NCBI GenBank assembly: GCA_027623995.1
Contig: JAQBUF010000032.1
Span: 1 to 36,161, forward strand
DNA: 36,161 bases
Direction: 5' to 3'
DNA from: Nitrospirota bacterium
Lineage (GTDB): Bacteria; Nitrospirota; Nitrospiria; Nitrospirales; UBA8639
The position numbers and the translations under genes were made by a program. Of this stretch, positions 9,052-16,390 are shown piece after piece (the first letter of the stretch is position 1; every line of letters starts with the position of its first letter). The notes beneath the pieces were generated by a model. It saw nothing but the letters and a program-made list of their open reading frames with translations, searched no databases and was not told the DNA's origin.

Positions 9052-10302
9052 ATGTCCGAACAAGTCAAAGACCCCAAAACATATCCATCCCTTCGCAATA
9101 TTCAATATTCACCGATGCAACAGGGCGAAGAACAATACATTGTGCTGTGGGACCCATCAGGGCTGAGTGCCGAAAAACTCATCATCCCGCTCAATTTCTT
9201 TTTTCTCTTTCAATTCTTGGATGGCGAACATTCCTTAGAACAAGTGGGTGTGGAATATTTGAAAAAATACGGCGAATTTTTGATGCCTGATAAGTTGGAT
9301 AAATTGATTGCCGATCTCGATCAAAAACTCTTTCTCGAAGGAGATCGGTACGAAACCGCGAAAGTGGCTGCGCTCAAAGCCTATCATGAAGCGCCAACAC
9401 GAAAACCACAGTTCGCTGGCAAGAGTTATGAGGAAGACCCTGAAAAACTTCGCGAGCAGATTGCGGGATTTTTTACCTCCAAAGAAGGTCCAACGCCTGC
9501 CGCATCAGCGAATAAAGATAAACTCATCAAAGGACTGATTGCGCCAAATTATGAAGTGAAAGATGCAGGGCCGATCTATGCGTGGGGCTATAAAGAACTG
9601 CGAGATGCGGAGACACCAGATGTCTATATTGTCATCGGAATTGGCCATGCTGGGCTAGACGAACCCGTAGCCGTCACCGATAAAGATTTTGAAACTCCCT
9701 TGGGCGTGGTGCCAGTGAATCGTCCAATTATGGATTATTTAAAAGCCAATGGCGGGGCTGAAATTTTCGCCGATGAAATACGACACCAAAAAGAACAAAG
9801 CATTGAATTTCAATTGCCGTTTCTTCAGGAAACTGTGGGAACTAAAAAGCCGATTTCGATTGTGCCGATCCTCTCTTCATTTCCACCCATCAGTTTTATC
9901 GATCCAGAGCTCAAAGACTTTGCCAACCAGATTGAAAAATTTGTGACTCTCCTCAAAGACGCCATTGCCGCATCAGGCCAAAAGGTCTGTGTCATCGCCA
10001 GCGCAAACCTGGCGCATATTGGCTTGCGCTTCGGGGACAACACCGCCCCCACAGATTTCTCCTTCCATCGTTGCATGCAAACCGATCTCGAAATGCTCAA
10101 GCATGTCGAAAACATGGATGCCCAAAGCTTTGCCCAATTCCTCATCACCGAGCAAGACAAGCGCCACCTCTTAGGTTTCTCCGCCATTTACCTACTGCTA
10201 AAACTCATCGAAGCCGAAAAAGGCGAAGTCCTCCGCTACGATCGCGAAATCGTAGATCAATTTAACTCCACCATCACCTACGCCAGTGCCGCGTTCTTTT
10301 AA
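9052..10302 (+). CDS. MEMO / AmmeMemoRadiSam system protein B-like protein with N-terminal extension
   Basis: Residues about 115-416 align with the MEMO fold by motif: a diverged FYP..DPEELR-like start (KSYEEDPEKLREQIAGFF), GLIAP (about 161), GIGHAG (about 198), EQSIEFQLPFL (about 248) and ANLAHIG (about 318). The usual PHAGY has become PNYEV and the usual EHS has become EQS, so two histidine positions are lost. The protein may not hold the normal metal site. Residues about 1-105 form an extra domain with a LDGEHSLEQVGVEYLKKYGE stretch that looks like a small winged-helix or PqqD-like fold. The ATG at 9052 is chosen for AGGAG at 9042-9046 five bases upstream; upstream in-frame codons lack one. 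The AMMECR1 and radical SAM partners are not in the window. Function unknown. Confidence 0.75.
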   Translation: MSEQVKDPKTYPSLRNIQYSPMQQGEEQYIVLWDPSGLSAEKLIIPLNFFFLFQFLDGEHSLEQVGVEYLKKYGEFLMPDKLDKLIADLDQKLFLEGDRYETAKVAALKAYHEAPTRKPQFAGKSYEEDPEKLREQIAGFFTSKEGPTPAASANKDKLIKGLIAPNYEVKDAGPIYAWGYKELRDAETPDVYIVIGIGHAGLDEPVAVTDKDFETPLGVVPVNRPIMDYLKANGGAEIFADEIRHQKEQSIEFQLPFLQETVGTKKPISIVPILSSFPPISFIDPELKDFANQIEKFVTLLKDAIAASGQKVCVIASANLAHIGLRFGDNTAPTDFSFHRCMQTDLEMLKHVENMDAQSFAQFLITEQDKRHLLGFSAIYLLLKLIEAEKGEVLRYDREIVDQFNSTITYASAAFF

Positions 10303-10370
10303 GTGGCAGGGTGTGAGAAAACTGATCGTTTGTGGTAACATCGAAAACGGTTTTTCTAGAAGGAGGAAAT

Positions 10371-10556
10371 ATGACGGTCTCTCGATCAGAAATACTCAGC
10401 CTAGTCAATGAGCTTCCAGACGAAATCGAAGTTGAAGAATTGATTTACCGGTTATATCTTCGTGAGAAGCTCGCTGCAGCAGAAACTGATATTGCCGCCG
10501 GACGAACCATTTCCACGGAAGAACTCAAGGCTCAAGCTGGATCGTGGCAGCGATAA
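10371..10556 (+). CDS. Antitoxin of a ParE/RelE-type module
   Basis: Small acidic protein of 61 residues. Its N-terminal helix pair (SLVNELPDEIEVEELIYRLY) and C-terminal extended tail (GRTISTEELKAQAGSW) are typical of antitoxins paired with ParE-like toxins. An excellent AGGAGG at 10361-10366 lies four bases before the ATG at 10371 and decides the start over an upstream in-frame GTG at 10332. Its last 13 bases overlap the toxin gene. It should neutralise the toxin and probably autoregulates the cassette, which continues into the KAP NTPase gene. The family name of this antitoxin is not certain. Confidence 0.75.
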   Translation: MTVSRSEILSLVNELPDEIEVEELIYRLYLREKLAAAETDIAAGRTISTEELKAQAGSWQR

Positions 10557-10837
10557 GGTGGACCCAGCGATCACGAGACGACTTGCAAGAAGTCTATGAT
10601 TTTATTTCCCGCGACTCCCCTCGTTCTGCTGAAATTTTTATAGATCGAATCATTTCCTCCACTGAGCGACTTTCCGCCTTTCCCCAAAGTGGCAGGGCAT
10701 TGCCTGAATTTCCTGACCTTCCCTACAGAGAAATAATCGTGTCCAGCTATCGAGTGATCTATCGGCATGATGTCGAAGGAGATCATGTTTTGATTGCCGC
10801 AGTGATGCACGGGCGAAGAGACCTTCAAAACCTATGA
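10544..10837 (+). CDS. ParE/RelE superfamily toxin
   Basis: A 97-residue toxin of the ParE/RelE fold. It has the N-terminal strand AAIRWTQRSRDDL, two long helices (DDLQEVYDFISRDSP and AEIFIDRIISSTERL), then FPQSGRALPEFPDLPYREIIVSSYRVIYRH and the closing VMHGRRD strand. ParE-type members poison DNA gyrase and RelE-type members cleave mRNA on the ribosome; the family alone does not tell which. It starts at a GTG inside the antitoxin gene and its stop overlaps the ATG of the KAP NTPase gene (ATGA at 10834-10837). The overlap ties toxin production to the downstream protein, an unusual partner for a toxin-antitoxin pair. Confidence 0.85.
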   Translation: MAAIRWTQRSRDDLQEVYDFISRDSPRSAEIFIDRIISSTERLSAFPQSGRALPEFPDLPYREIIVSSYRVIYRHDVEGDHVLIAAVMHGRRDLQNL

Positions 10838-11916
10838 TCGACAAAAAATCAAAACCGTTGCCACATATCATCAGTGATGATCCAGAATCCACGGCCCCGC
10901 AGTTTCGGTTCGCCGAATATGCGCAATCGATTGCGGATGTAATTGGCAATCCAGAGAACCAGACGCCATTGGTGCTTGGGCTCTATGGCGCATGGGGGTC
11001 AGGGAAGACCACATTGATGAAGCGCGTGGAGCATTATTTACAGCCAGCGCAAAAGAAACCTGAGTATCGCACCTGTAAAACCGTGTGGTTTCAGGCGTGG
11101 AAATATGCCGATGAAGACGCGATTCTTGCCGCGTTGATCGAAGAGATTTTTAAAGCTATACACCGGGACACCTTCGAGGATTCTGTGAAGGCATCGATCG
11201 AAGCCGTGATTGGAAAGTTTCAATTGACGGGAGCATTGGGCGATGTGGTCAAAGGTCTGACAGGAGGGGTGATTGATCCAGGGAAATGGTTTGCCTCATT
11301 GCCCTACAAAGATAAACTGGGTTTTTATGACGTGTTTCAAGAATGTTTCGATCGGCTCGTGTGGGCCTATGTGACGCCCACTGGATTGAAGGTCGACGAG
11401 GCTTTTAATGACCGCGAAGGCGCCTTGGTCATTTTTATCGATGACCTAGATCGCTGTCCACACCCTCGAGTGGTGAAGGTTTTAGAAACTATCAAACTCT
11501 TCATGGATAAATCCGGCTGCGTGTTTGTCATTGGCGCGGACCGTGAGGTGATTGAAACAGCCATTAAAGAAACCTATCCCGATGGCGCGCAGCAGTTTAT
11601 GGATAAAATCGTGCAGGTGACGTTTGCCCTGCCGCCGGTGCCTACGCCGGACATCCAAAAGTTTTTGATCAAACACGCGCCGGAGCAACAGGCCATGATG
11701 GAGAAATTCGCGCCGTTGATTGCACGGGTGTTGGGTCATAACATCCGCGCAGTGAAACGCTTTTTGAACAACATGCGGCTTGCCGAAAGCCTGGTGGCGT
11801 CTGTAGGGGGGGATTTATCCCGCAATCCTCATGCCCTGATGCGGTGGAGTATTGTGGAGTATGTCTATCCTGACTTGGCGAAAGTGATTCGGGCAATGTG
11901 CAAGCTGTTTCCGTGA
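10834..11916 (+). CDS. KAP-family P-loop NTPase (N-terminal part of a frameshifted protein)
   Basis: KAP NTPases are STAND-like P-loop proteins that include the phage-exclusion protein PifA. Here Walker A GAWGSGKTT (about 52-60), the KAP-specific VWFQAWKYADED (about 86-97), Walker B VIFIDDLDRCP (about 200-210) and the downstream VIGADREVI and VKRFLNNMRLA (sensor/arginine-finger region) are clear. The membrane-helix insertion seen in many KAP proteins is absent, so it is probably cytosolic. The frame ends early at 11914-11916. The sequence continues seamlessly in the +1 frame from about 11898, so one missing base near 11890-11898 explains the split. Its ATG overlaps the toxin stop by four bases. 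Signalling or defence is an inference from the family. Confidence 0.88.
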   Translation: MIDKKSKPLPHIISDDPESTAPQFRFAEYAQSIADVIGNPENQTPLVLGLYGAWGSGKTTLMKRVEHYLQPAQKKPEYRTCKTVWFQAWKYADEDAILAALIEEIFKAIHRDTFEDSVKASIEAVIGKFQLTGALGDVVKGLTGGVIDPGKWFASLPYKDKLGFYDVFQECFDRLVWAYVTPTGLKVDEAFNDREGALVIFIDDLDRCPHPRVVKVLETIKLFMDKSGCVFVIGADREVIETAIKETYPDGAQQFMDKIVQVTFALPPVPTPDIQKFLIKHAPEQQAMMEKFAPLIARVLGHNIRAVKRFLNNMRLAESLVASVGGDLSRNPHALMRWSIVEYVYPDLAKVIRAMCKLFP

Positions 11917-12842
11917 TGATTGAAAAGATTACAGGGTTGGAGGGAAAACAGACTGGCGGCGAATGGACATTGACGAAAGAGATGGCCAAGGATCTGGTCA
12001 TCCCTGATTCGTTGGTGGCATGGTTGCAGGACAAGCAAGTGGTCGAGTTGGTGAAGGGGTTTCCAACGGAACCTCGCGTGTTGGAAGCCCTGATCAGTTT
12101 TTTAGCGGCAACCGAATCTTCGGAAGAATCGCCCGAGCAAGAAAAGGTCAGAAGGGAGTCTCGGGTTGGGCCAGTAGATGACAAAATGGTGATGGTCTCA
12201 AGCGGCTCATTTCTTTATGGCGATGAAAAGGCGGAGAAGGATATTGCCTATGACTTTGAGATCGACATTTATCCTGTCACAAATGAGCAATTCCGTGAAT
12301 TCATCGAAATTGGGGGATACGAGGGAAAAGAAGAGTGCTGGGACCCAAAGGGATGGGAATGGAAAAATATGGAAAAACTGACTCAGCCACGATTGTGGGA
12401 TGATTCCCAATGGAATCAACCAGATCATCCAGTCGTGGGAATCTCATGGTACGAGGCTGATGCTTTTTCCCGATGGGCAGGTAAGCGGTTGCCCACTGAA
12501 GAGGAATGGGAAAAAGCCGCACGGGGAACAGAGGGGCGTGTCTATCCTTGGGGGGATGAATTTGATTCAGAAAAATGTAACAACCAGGAATCTGGAAGTG
12601 ATGGCACGACGCCTGTGACCAAATACGTCAATGGCCTAAGTCCCTATGGGTGTTATGATATGGCGGGTAACGTGTGGGAATGGACGAATAGCTGGTATGA
12701 AGAAAGGAATAGAAATCGCGTGGTGCGCGGGGGCTCCTGGGTCAATGGTGCCGGCTACCTGCGTTCTTCCAACCGTTTCAGGGACACGCCAACAAGCAGG
12801 GGCAACTATGTTGGGTTTCGGTGTACCAGGACGCCCGGTTAA
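11898..12842 (+). CDS. Formylglycine-generating-enzyme-like (FGE-sulfatase/C-lectin fold) domain, C-terminal part of the KAP protein
   Basis: The first about 75 residues (QAVSVMIEKITG... to EALISFLAAT) read as the missing C-terminal helical region of the KAP NTPase; a protein-protein segment (acidic linker about 75-95) follows. From about residue 98 an FGE-sulfatase domain runs to the end, with VSSGSFLYGD, DIYPVTNEQFREFI, HPVVGISWYEADAFSRWAGKRLPTEEEWE, YPWGDEFD, YGCYDMAGNVWEW and RVVRGGSW...GFRC. The paired cysteines of true formylglycine-generating enzymes (CxxxxC in the region after RGGSW) are absent, so it is probably a ligand-binding C-lectin fold rather than an enzyme. If it is an independent gene, the ATG at 11916 overlaps the KAP stop (TGATG) without a ribosome binding site. 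A single-base deletion in one long gene is more likely. Confidence 0.82.
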   Translation: MQAVSVMIEKITGLEGKQTGGEWTLTKEMAKDLVIPDSLVAWLQDKQVVELVKGFPTEPRVLEALISFLAATESSEESPEQEKVRRESRVGPVDDKMVMVSSGSFLYGDEKAEKDIAYDFEIDIYPVTNEQFREFIEIGGYEGKEECWDPKGWEWKNMEKLTQPRLWDDSQWNQPDHPVVGISWYEADAFSRWAGKRLPTEEEWEKAARGTEGRVYPWGDEFDSEKCNNQESGSDGTTPVTKYVNGLSPYGCYDMAGNVWEWTNSWYEERNRNRVVRGGSWVNGAGYLRSSNRFRDTPTSRGNYVGFRCTRTPG

Positions 12843-12952
12843 CCCTTTACACTTTTTCCTTTTCTCTTTGATTTTTTCTTAAATCGATGACCAAGAAACT
12901 ATAAGGAGCGGAAGGCGATGCTCACCCTAGAAGAGAGAAATATTTTGAAAAC

Positions 12953-13483
12953 CTACTCCTCTGTGACTTTGACGGTCATGGGAATGGGTTCGAGGGGATT
13001 ATCCTTTTCATCCCGGTCCACCGCTACGATTTTGTCTACCACATCCATCCCCTTCACGACCTTGGCGAAGGCTGAATAGGTTCGGTCAAGGCTACTGTTA
13101 TCCTGCACGCAAATAAAGAACTGCGAGCCATTGTCTGATACGTCGCGGGTGCGGTCTTCGTTGCGTGGCATCTTGGCCATGGAGACCGTGCCTCGTCGGT
13201 GCGGTTGGTCGCTGGGCTCGGGGTTCAGGCTAAAGCCAGGGTCCCCTTGGCCGTGTGAGCTTCGATCCGACTCTTTGCTGAGGGGATCTCCACCTTGAAT
13301 GATGAATTCTGGTATGACCCGGTGAAAGGTCGTGCCGTCATACAGCCCAATTTTGGCAAGGTTCAAAAAGTTGTCGACATGGCGAGGGGCCACGTCCGTG
13401 TAAAAGCGAATCGTGATGTCTCCAAATTTGGTGGAGATGACGACTTTGGGATTTTTTTTCTTAAATGGAATGTTTGTGCTCAT
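12953..13483 (-). CDS. Peptidyl-prolyl cis-trans isomerase, cyclophilin type
   Basis: A 176-residue cyclophilin without signal peptide, presumably cytoplasmic. It catalyses proline isomerisation during protein folding. Core residues match: R55, F60 and Q63 in TFHRVIPEFIIQGGDP, the conserved GTVSMA (about 98-103), and GSQFFI (about 119-124). The tryptophan that makes eukaryotic cyclophilins cyclosporin-sensitive is replaced (LDRTYSAFAKV), as in many bacterial forms. The N-terminus is lysine-rich (FKKKNPKV). It is transcribed towards the KAP/FGE gene, with 110 bases between the converging ends. No clear ribosome binding site precedes the ATG. Confidence 0.94.
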   Translation of the reverse strand: MSTNIPFKKKNPKVVISTKFGDITIRFYTDVAPRHVDNFLNLAKIGLYDGTTFHRVIPEFIIQGGDPLSKESDRSSHGQGDPGFSLNPEPSDQPHRRGTVSMAKMPRNEDRTRDVSDNGSQFFICVQDNSSLDRTYSAFAKVVKGMDVVDKIVAVDRDEKDNPLEPIPMTVKVTEE

Positions 13484-13602
13484 CCGCGCAATGTATCAAG
13501 GGAAGCATGAGGCCATCAACCACTACAACAAATCCTATCCAATTTGTGTTCTGGAAAGGTTTGAACCTATTTAAGATGAACCCCCAGGCAAAGAGAACCT
13601 GG

Positions 13603-13627
13603 ATCCCCGATAAAGGATATCGGGGAT
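13603..13627. repeat. Perfect 10-bp-arm palindrome
   Basis: ATCCCCGATA, loop AAGGA, then TATCGGGGAT. It sits upstream of the cyclophilin gene in a gene-free stretch. It has no T-run, so it is not a normal terminator; the motif looks like a dispersed palindromic unit. Apart from this and the larger repeat starting at 13706, nothing is seen in 13484-13901. Confidence 0.6.
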
Positions 13628-13705
13628 GACGAGATACGCTTCGATGGGCCACACATTTACCAAATGTCTTTCTCTCATTCGAAAGGTTGTCTAGATAAAT
13701 TTTCT

Positions 13706-13904
13706 CCGCTGCGTTGGGCGCGACTGGGTCATCACCCCGAATCCAACTTCTTTGGCGAGGACTGTCTGAGCGTAGCGAGTTTCCGAGCCATCCTGATTCG
13801 GGGTGATGGCCCAGGGACCCATAGGGTCGCGCACAGGCAGAAGATGGTTTTGGGTCCTTTTGCCGAAACAAAAGGACCTCGTCTACAGGGGCGAAACCCT
13901 GCTA
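13706..13904 (+). repeat. Dispersed palindromic repeat, copy A
   Basis: About 200 bp. It contains landmarks shared with the copies at 23641, 24811, 25131, 26065 and 26937: CCCCGAATC, a TTGGCGAGG..TGTCTGAGC block, GAGCCATC.TGATTCGGGG, and a terminal hairpin GGTCCTTTTG-CCGAAA-CAAAAGGACC (13853-13878) followed by GGGGCGAAACCC. Its right end abuts the stop codon of the transporter gene on the opposite strand. Reading frames inside it are not genes. Confidence 0.8.
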
Positions 13905-15221
13905 AATTTTTACAATATTTCCCCTCAGCCCATCGCCAGGTCTAATTTTCAGCCAGGCCAAGGCTCCCAGGAGGGCCATGGACGCCGCCACGCCGAGTGA
14001 CACGGACCAGCCAAATTCATTGGCTAACCAGGGTGTTAGAGTGGGGGAGAGGGTACCGCCCAGGTTGGCCCCGGTGTTCATGAGGCCCGAAAGGGTCCCG
14101 GCGTGAGGCTTTGAAAGATCGACTGGGATACTCCAGAAGGCTCCAACCGTAAAGTATAGCCAGCCCGCGCCTAAAGACAAAAAACCAATGGCCACAAAGG
14201 GAGCATCGATGATCGCTCCGAGAATGATTGAGAATGCGGCCAGGGTCATTCCAGCCAAGCCAATCCATGACCGTCCTTTGTTTAATCCCAGTCGTTTGGA
14301 TAATTGATCGGTCAGCCACCCGCCTAGGGGACAAAAGATAGTCATGGCAATGAAGGGGCTTGAAGCAAACACCGCGCCCCGGAGGATGCTAAAGCCTCGT
14401 TCCTCAACCAGGTAGAGGTAAAACCACGACATATACACATAGGCGACGTACCCAAAACAGGTGTAGCTTAGCACCAACCACCACACCGTAGGGGTGCGCG
14501 CAAAGGCTTTCCATGGGACGGAGATCGGTCGGTCGTCAGCCGTAGGAGTGGGTGTGTCCCCACGAATGAGCGCGGCTTCCTGAGCATTGACCCGAGGATG
14601 GTCTTCTGGCCGGTCGGTGGCAAACCAATACCAAATCAAGGCGATGACGACTCCAAGTAACCCTGCGAAGTAAAACGCTATCTGCCAGCCGTAGTTCACC
14701 ATGATCCATGCGGTGATGGGGGGTGTCAGTGCCGACCCTATTCCAATACCGCTGATCGTCATGGCTATGCCGAATCCTCGCTCATGCGGTCCACACCAAT
14801 TGGCCACGGCTCTGTTGAAGTTAGGTAGGGCTGCTGCCTCGCCCACTCCAATTAAAAATCTCACGACTATTAATGAGCCCCAAATCCCAAATGCGCTTGC
14901 GAGAAAAGACGTTGGGGCTAAGGCGGTCATCGCGGTAAACATCGACCACCAGATGACTGCCAAGGTCAGAACTTTTCTGGCTCCCCATCGGTCGCCTAAC
15001 CATCCACCGGGAATTTGAAACAAAGCATAGCCGAGGACAAAGGCTGAAAAGATTTGGCCCATCTCCACATTGGTCAGGCCTAATGCTGGCATCATGTGCC
15101 TAGCGGTGATTGAAATATTGACCCTGTCGATATACGTAATAATGCTAATTCCAAGGAGCAAAACGAGAATGGTCAAACGGGTTTTTGTGGGTTGTGTGGA
15201 TGTCTGAATTGGGGGCAACAT
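13902..15221 (-). CDS. MFS transporter, anion:cation symporter (ACS) family
   Basis: A 439-residue protein with twelve predicted membrane helices in two six-helix halves and a central cytoplasmic loop (about 190-215, rich in charged residues). Hallmarks are YIDRVNIS in helix 1 and the MFS motif A GGWLGDRWGARKV between helices 2 and 3. The ACS-like FLIGVGEAAALPNFNRAVANW and a second motif GGWLTDQLSKRLG are also present. The ACS family imports organic anions such as hexuronates, galactonate, phthalate or sialate with a cation; the substrate here cannot be read from sequence. It is transcribed divergently from the Lys-rich protein gene. Its C-terminal codons touch dispersed repeat copy A. The ATG at 15221 lacks a clear ribosome binding site. 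Confidence 0.9.
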   Translation of the reverse strand: MLPPIQTSTQPTKTRLTILVLLLGISIITYIDRVNISITARHMMPALGLTNVEMGQIFSAFVLGYALFQIPGGWLGDRWGARKVLTLAVIWWSMFTAMTALAPTSFLASAFGIWGSLIVVRFLIGVGEAAALPNFNRAVANWCGPHERGFGIAMTISGIGIGSALTPPITAWIMVNYGWQIAFYFAGLLGVVIALIWYWFATDRPEDHPRVNAQEAALIRGDTPTPTADDRPISVPWKAFARTPTVWWLVLSYTCFGYVAYVYMSWFYLYLVEERGFSILRGAVFASSPFIAMTIFCPLGGWLTDQLSKRLGLNKGRSWIGLAGMTLAAFSIILGAIIDAPFVAIGFLSLGAGWLYFTVGAFWSIPVDLSKPHAGTLSGLMNTGANLGGTLSPTLTPWLANEFGWSVSLGVAASMALLGALAWLKIRPGDGLRGNIVKI

Positions 15222-15398
15222 TGGTGTTCGAGGACTCTAAACAGGTTCATGGGCAATAGCCAAGTTTCTCGACTCTCATCACAAGAAAAGCAACTACCTG
15301 TTGCAACTCTAGTGCAGTCCATGATAGATGGGGACCACTCGCCAACAGGTTTGTAGGTGATTTTTCTTAAGAAAAATACTATTGGAGGAGGGAGAGCA

Positions 15399-16244
15399 AT
15401 GGCCGCGACCGCCAAGAAGAAACCGAAAGCCAAGGTCAAAAAAGTCGTGAAGTCGGTTTCCAAGTCATCCAAAGCTAAGGCAGCCAAGGTGAAGTCGAAA
15501 TCAACGAAGACCACACTAAAGCCAAGGGCCAAACCTAAGTCCAAACCGCAGGCTGCGAAACCAAAAGCCAAGGCCAAGTCTAAGGCTACGGCTAGCAAGG
15601 TCAAACCAAAGAAAAAAAAGGCGGCGGTGAAGGTCAGTTTCGGTAAAGGTCAGATCGTTAAGCCAAAAGCCAAAAGTGTAAAAAAGTCAGCCGTGACTAA
15701 AAAGTCATCAAAAAAAACAACGGCTGTTGGGAAATCCATGGCGGCGAAGAAAACGACCAAGGCCAAACCGTCAATAAAGAAAAAGAAATCCTCGCCGGTG
15801 GCCGTTGATAAAGCGAAAAAGGTTGCCACAAAAAACACGACAAAAAATAAGTCGGTATCCAAGCCCCAAAAGGGGCTTAATCCGAAAACGGCGGCCAAGG
15901 TCGCGAAGCCTTCCAAAAAACAGGTTCCTCCAGTGAAGCCGGAGTTAAAGAACAGGAAGGGTGCACAAGTATCTGTATCTCCTGTGGCGCCTGGAACCCT
16001 TGACGAAGATTTAGCGGGTGGCGAAGATGAGGGGCTCGAAGTCTTTGTCCCTGAGGCGGATGTGCTAGCCGAAGATTTGATTGTCGATTTTGATGAGGAT
16101 GAGGATGAGGATGAATTGTCTGGTGTCGCTGATGATTTGGATGATCTGACCGAAGATTTATCTGAAGAATTGGGGGCCGATAAATTTTTTCGTGATGCTG
16201 ACGTGGGGATTGATGAGGATGATCGCATCCCACGCGGGTGGTGA
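15399..16244 (+). CDS. Histone-H1-like Lys/Ala-rich protein with acidic C-terminus
   Basis: A 281-residue low-complexity protein. Residues 1 to about 200 are almost entirely Lys, Ala, Ser, Thr, Pro and Val with KPKAK and KKKAAVK blocks, like histone H1 tails and the AlgP-type bacterial proteins, so DNA or RNA binding is likely. From about 212 the charge flips: an Asp/Glu-rich tail (VDFDEDEDEDELSG and following) ends in a better-conserved-looking segment GADKFFRDADVG...IPRGW. The start ATG at 15399 is set by GGAGGAGGGAG at 15384-15394. The mixed polarity suggests self-masking or binding of a basic partner. Function is inferred from composition only. Confidence 0.7.
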   Translation: MAATAKKKPKAKVKKVVKSVSKSSKAKAAKVKSKSTKTTLKPRAKPKSKPQAAKPKAKAKSKATASKVKPKKKKAAVKVSFGKGQIVKPKAKSVKKSAVTKKSSKKTTAVGKSMAAKKTTKAKPSIKKKKSSPVAVDKAKKVATKNTTKNKSVSKPQKGLNPKTAAKVAKPSKKQVPPVKPELKNRKGAQVSVSPVAPGTLDEDLAGGEDEGLEVFVPEADVLAEDLIVDFDEDEDEDELSGVADDLDDLTEDLSEELGADKFFRDADVGIDEDDRIPRGW

Positions 16245-16249
16245 GTGGG

Positions 16250-16291
16250 CGAAGGACGTGGAGCGTATCTCGTCGTTCGTCTCTCGTGAAA
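16250..16291. repeat. Heptamer array
   Basis: Six consecutive heptamers in CGnnnnn phase directly after the preceding stop codon: CGAAGGA, CGTGGAG, CGTATCT, CGTCGTT, CGTCTCT, CGTGAAA. Same period and CGT phase as the arrays at 8819-8853, but weaker sequence identity. Confidence 0.5.
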
Positions 16292-16390
16292 ACGAAATAC
16301 CTCCAAGGCCCTCGGCTCCCAGGTTCTCCTGTAGAATTGTACTGAATGTGATTTTTGTTTGATTTGATGAGTGTTGTGAAGGAGAAATGA

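Noticed and set aside
11898-12842. A functional formylglycine-generating enzyme for sulfatases
   Set aside because: The cysteine pair needed for catalysis is absent and no sulfatase gene is nearby.
12918-13079. ATG at 12918 with a good AAGGAG ribosome binding site, starting MLTLEERNIL
   Set aside because: After about 12 codons it runs antisense through the cyclophilin gene and stops after 53 codons. At most a truncated relic; not reported as a gene.
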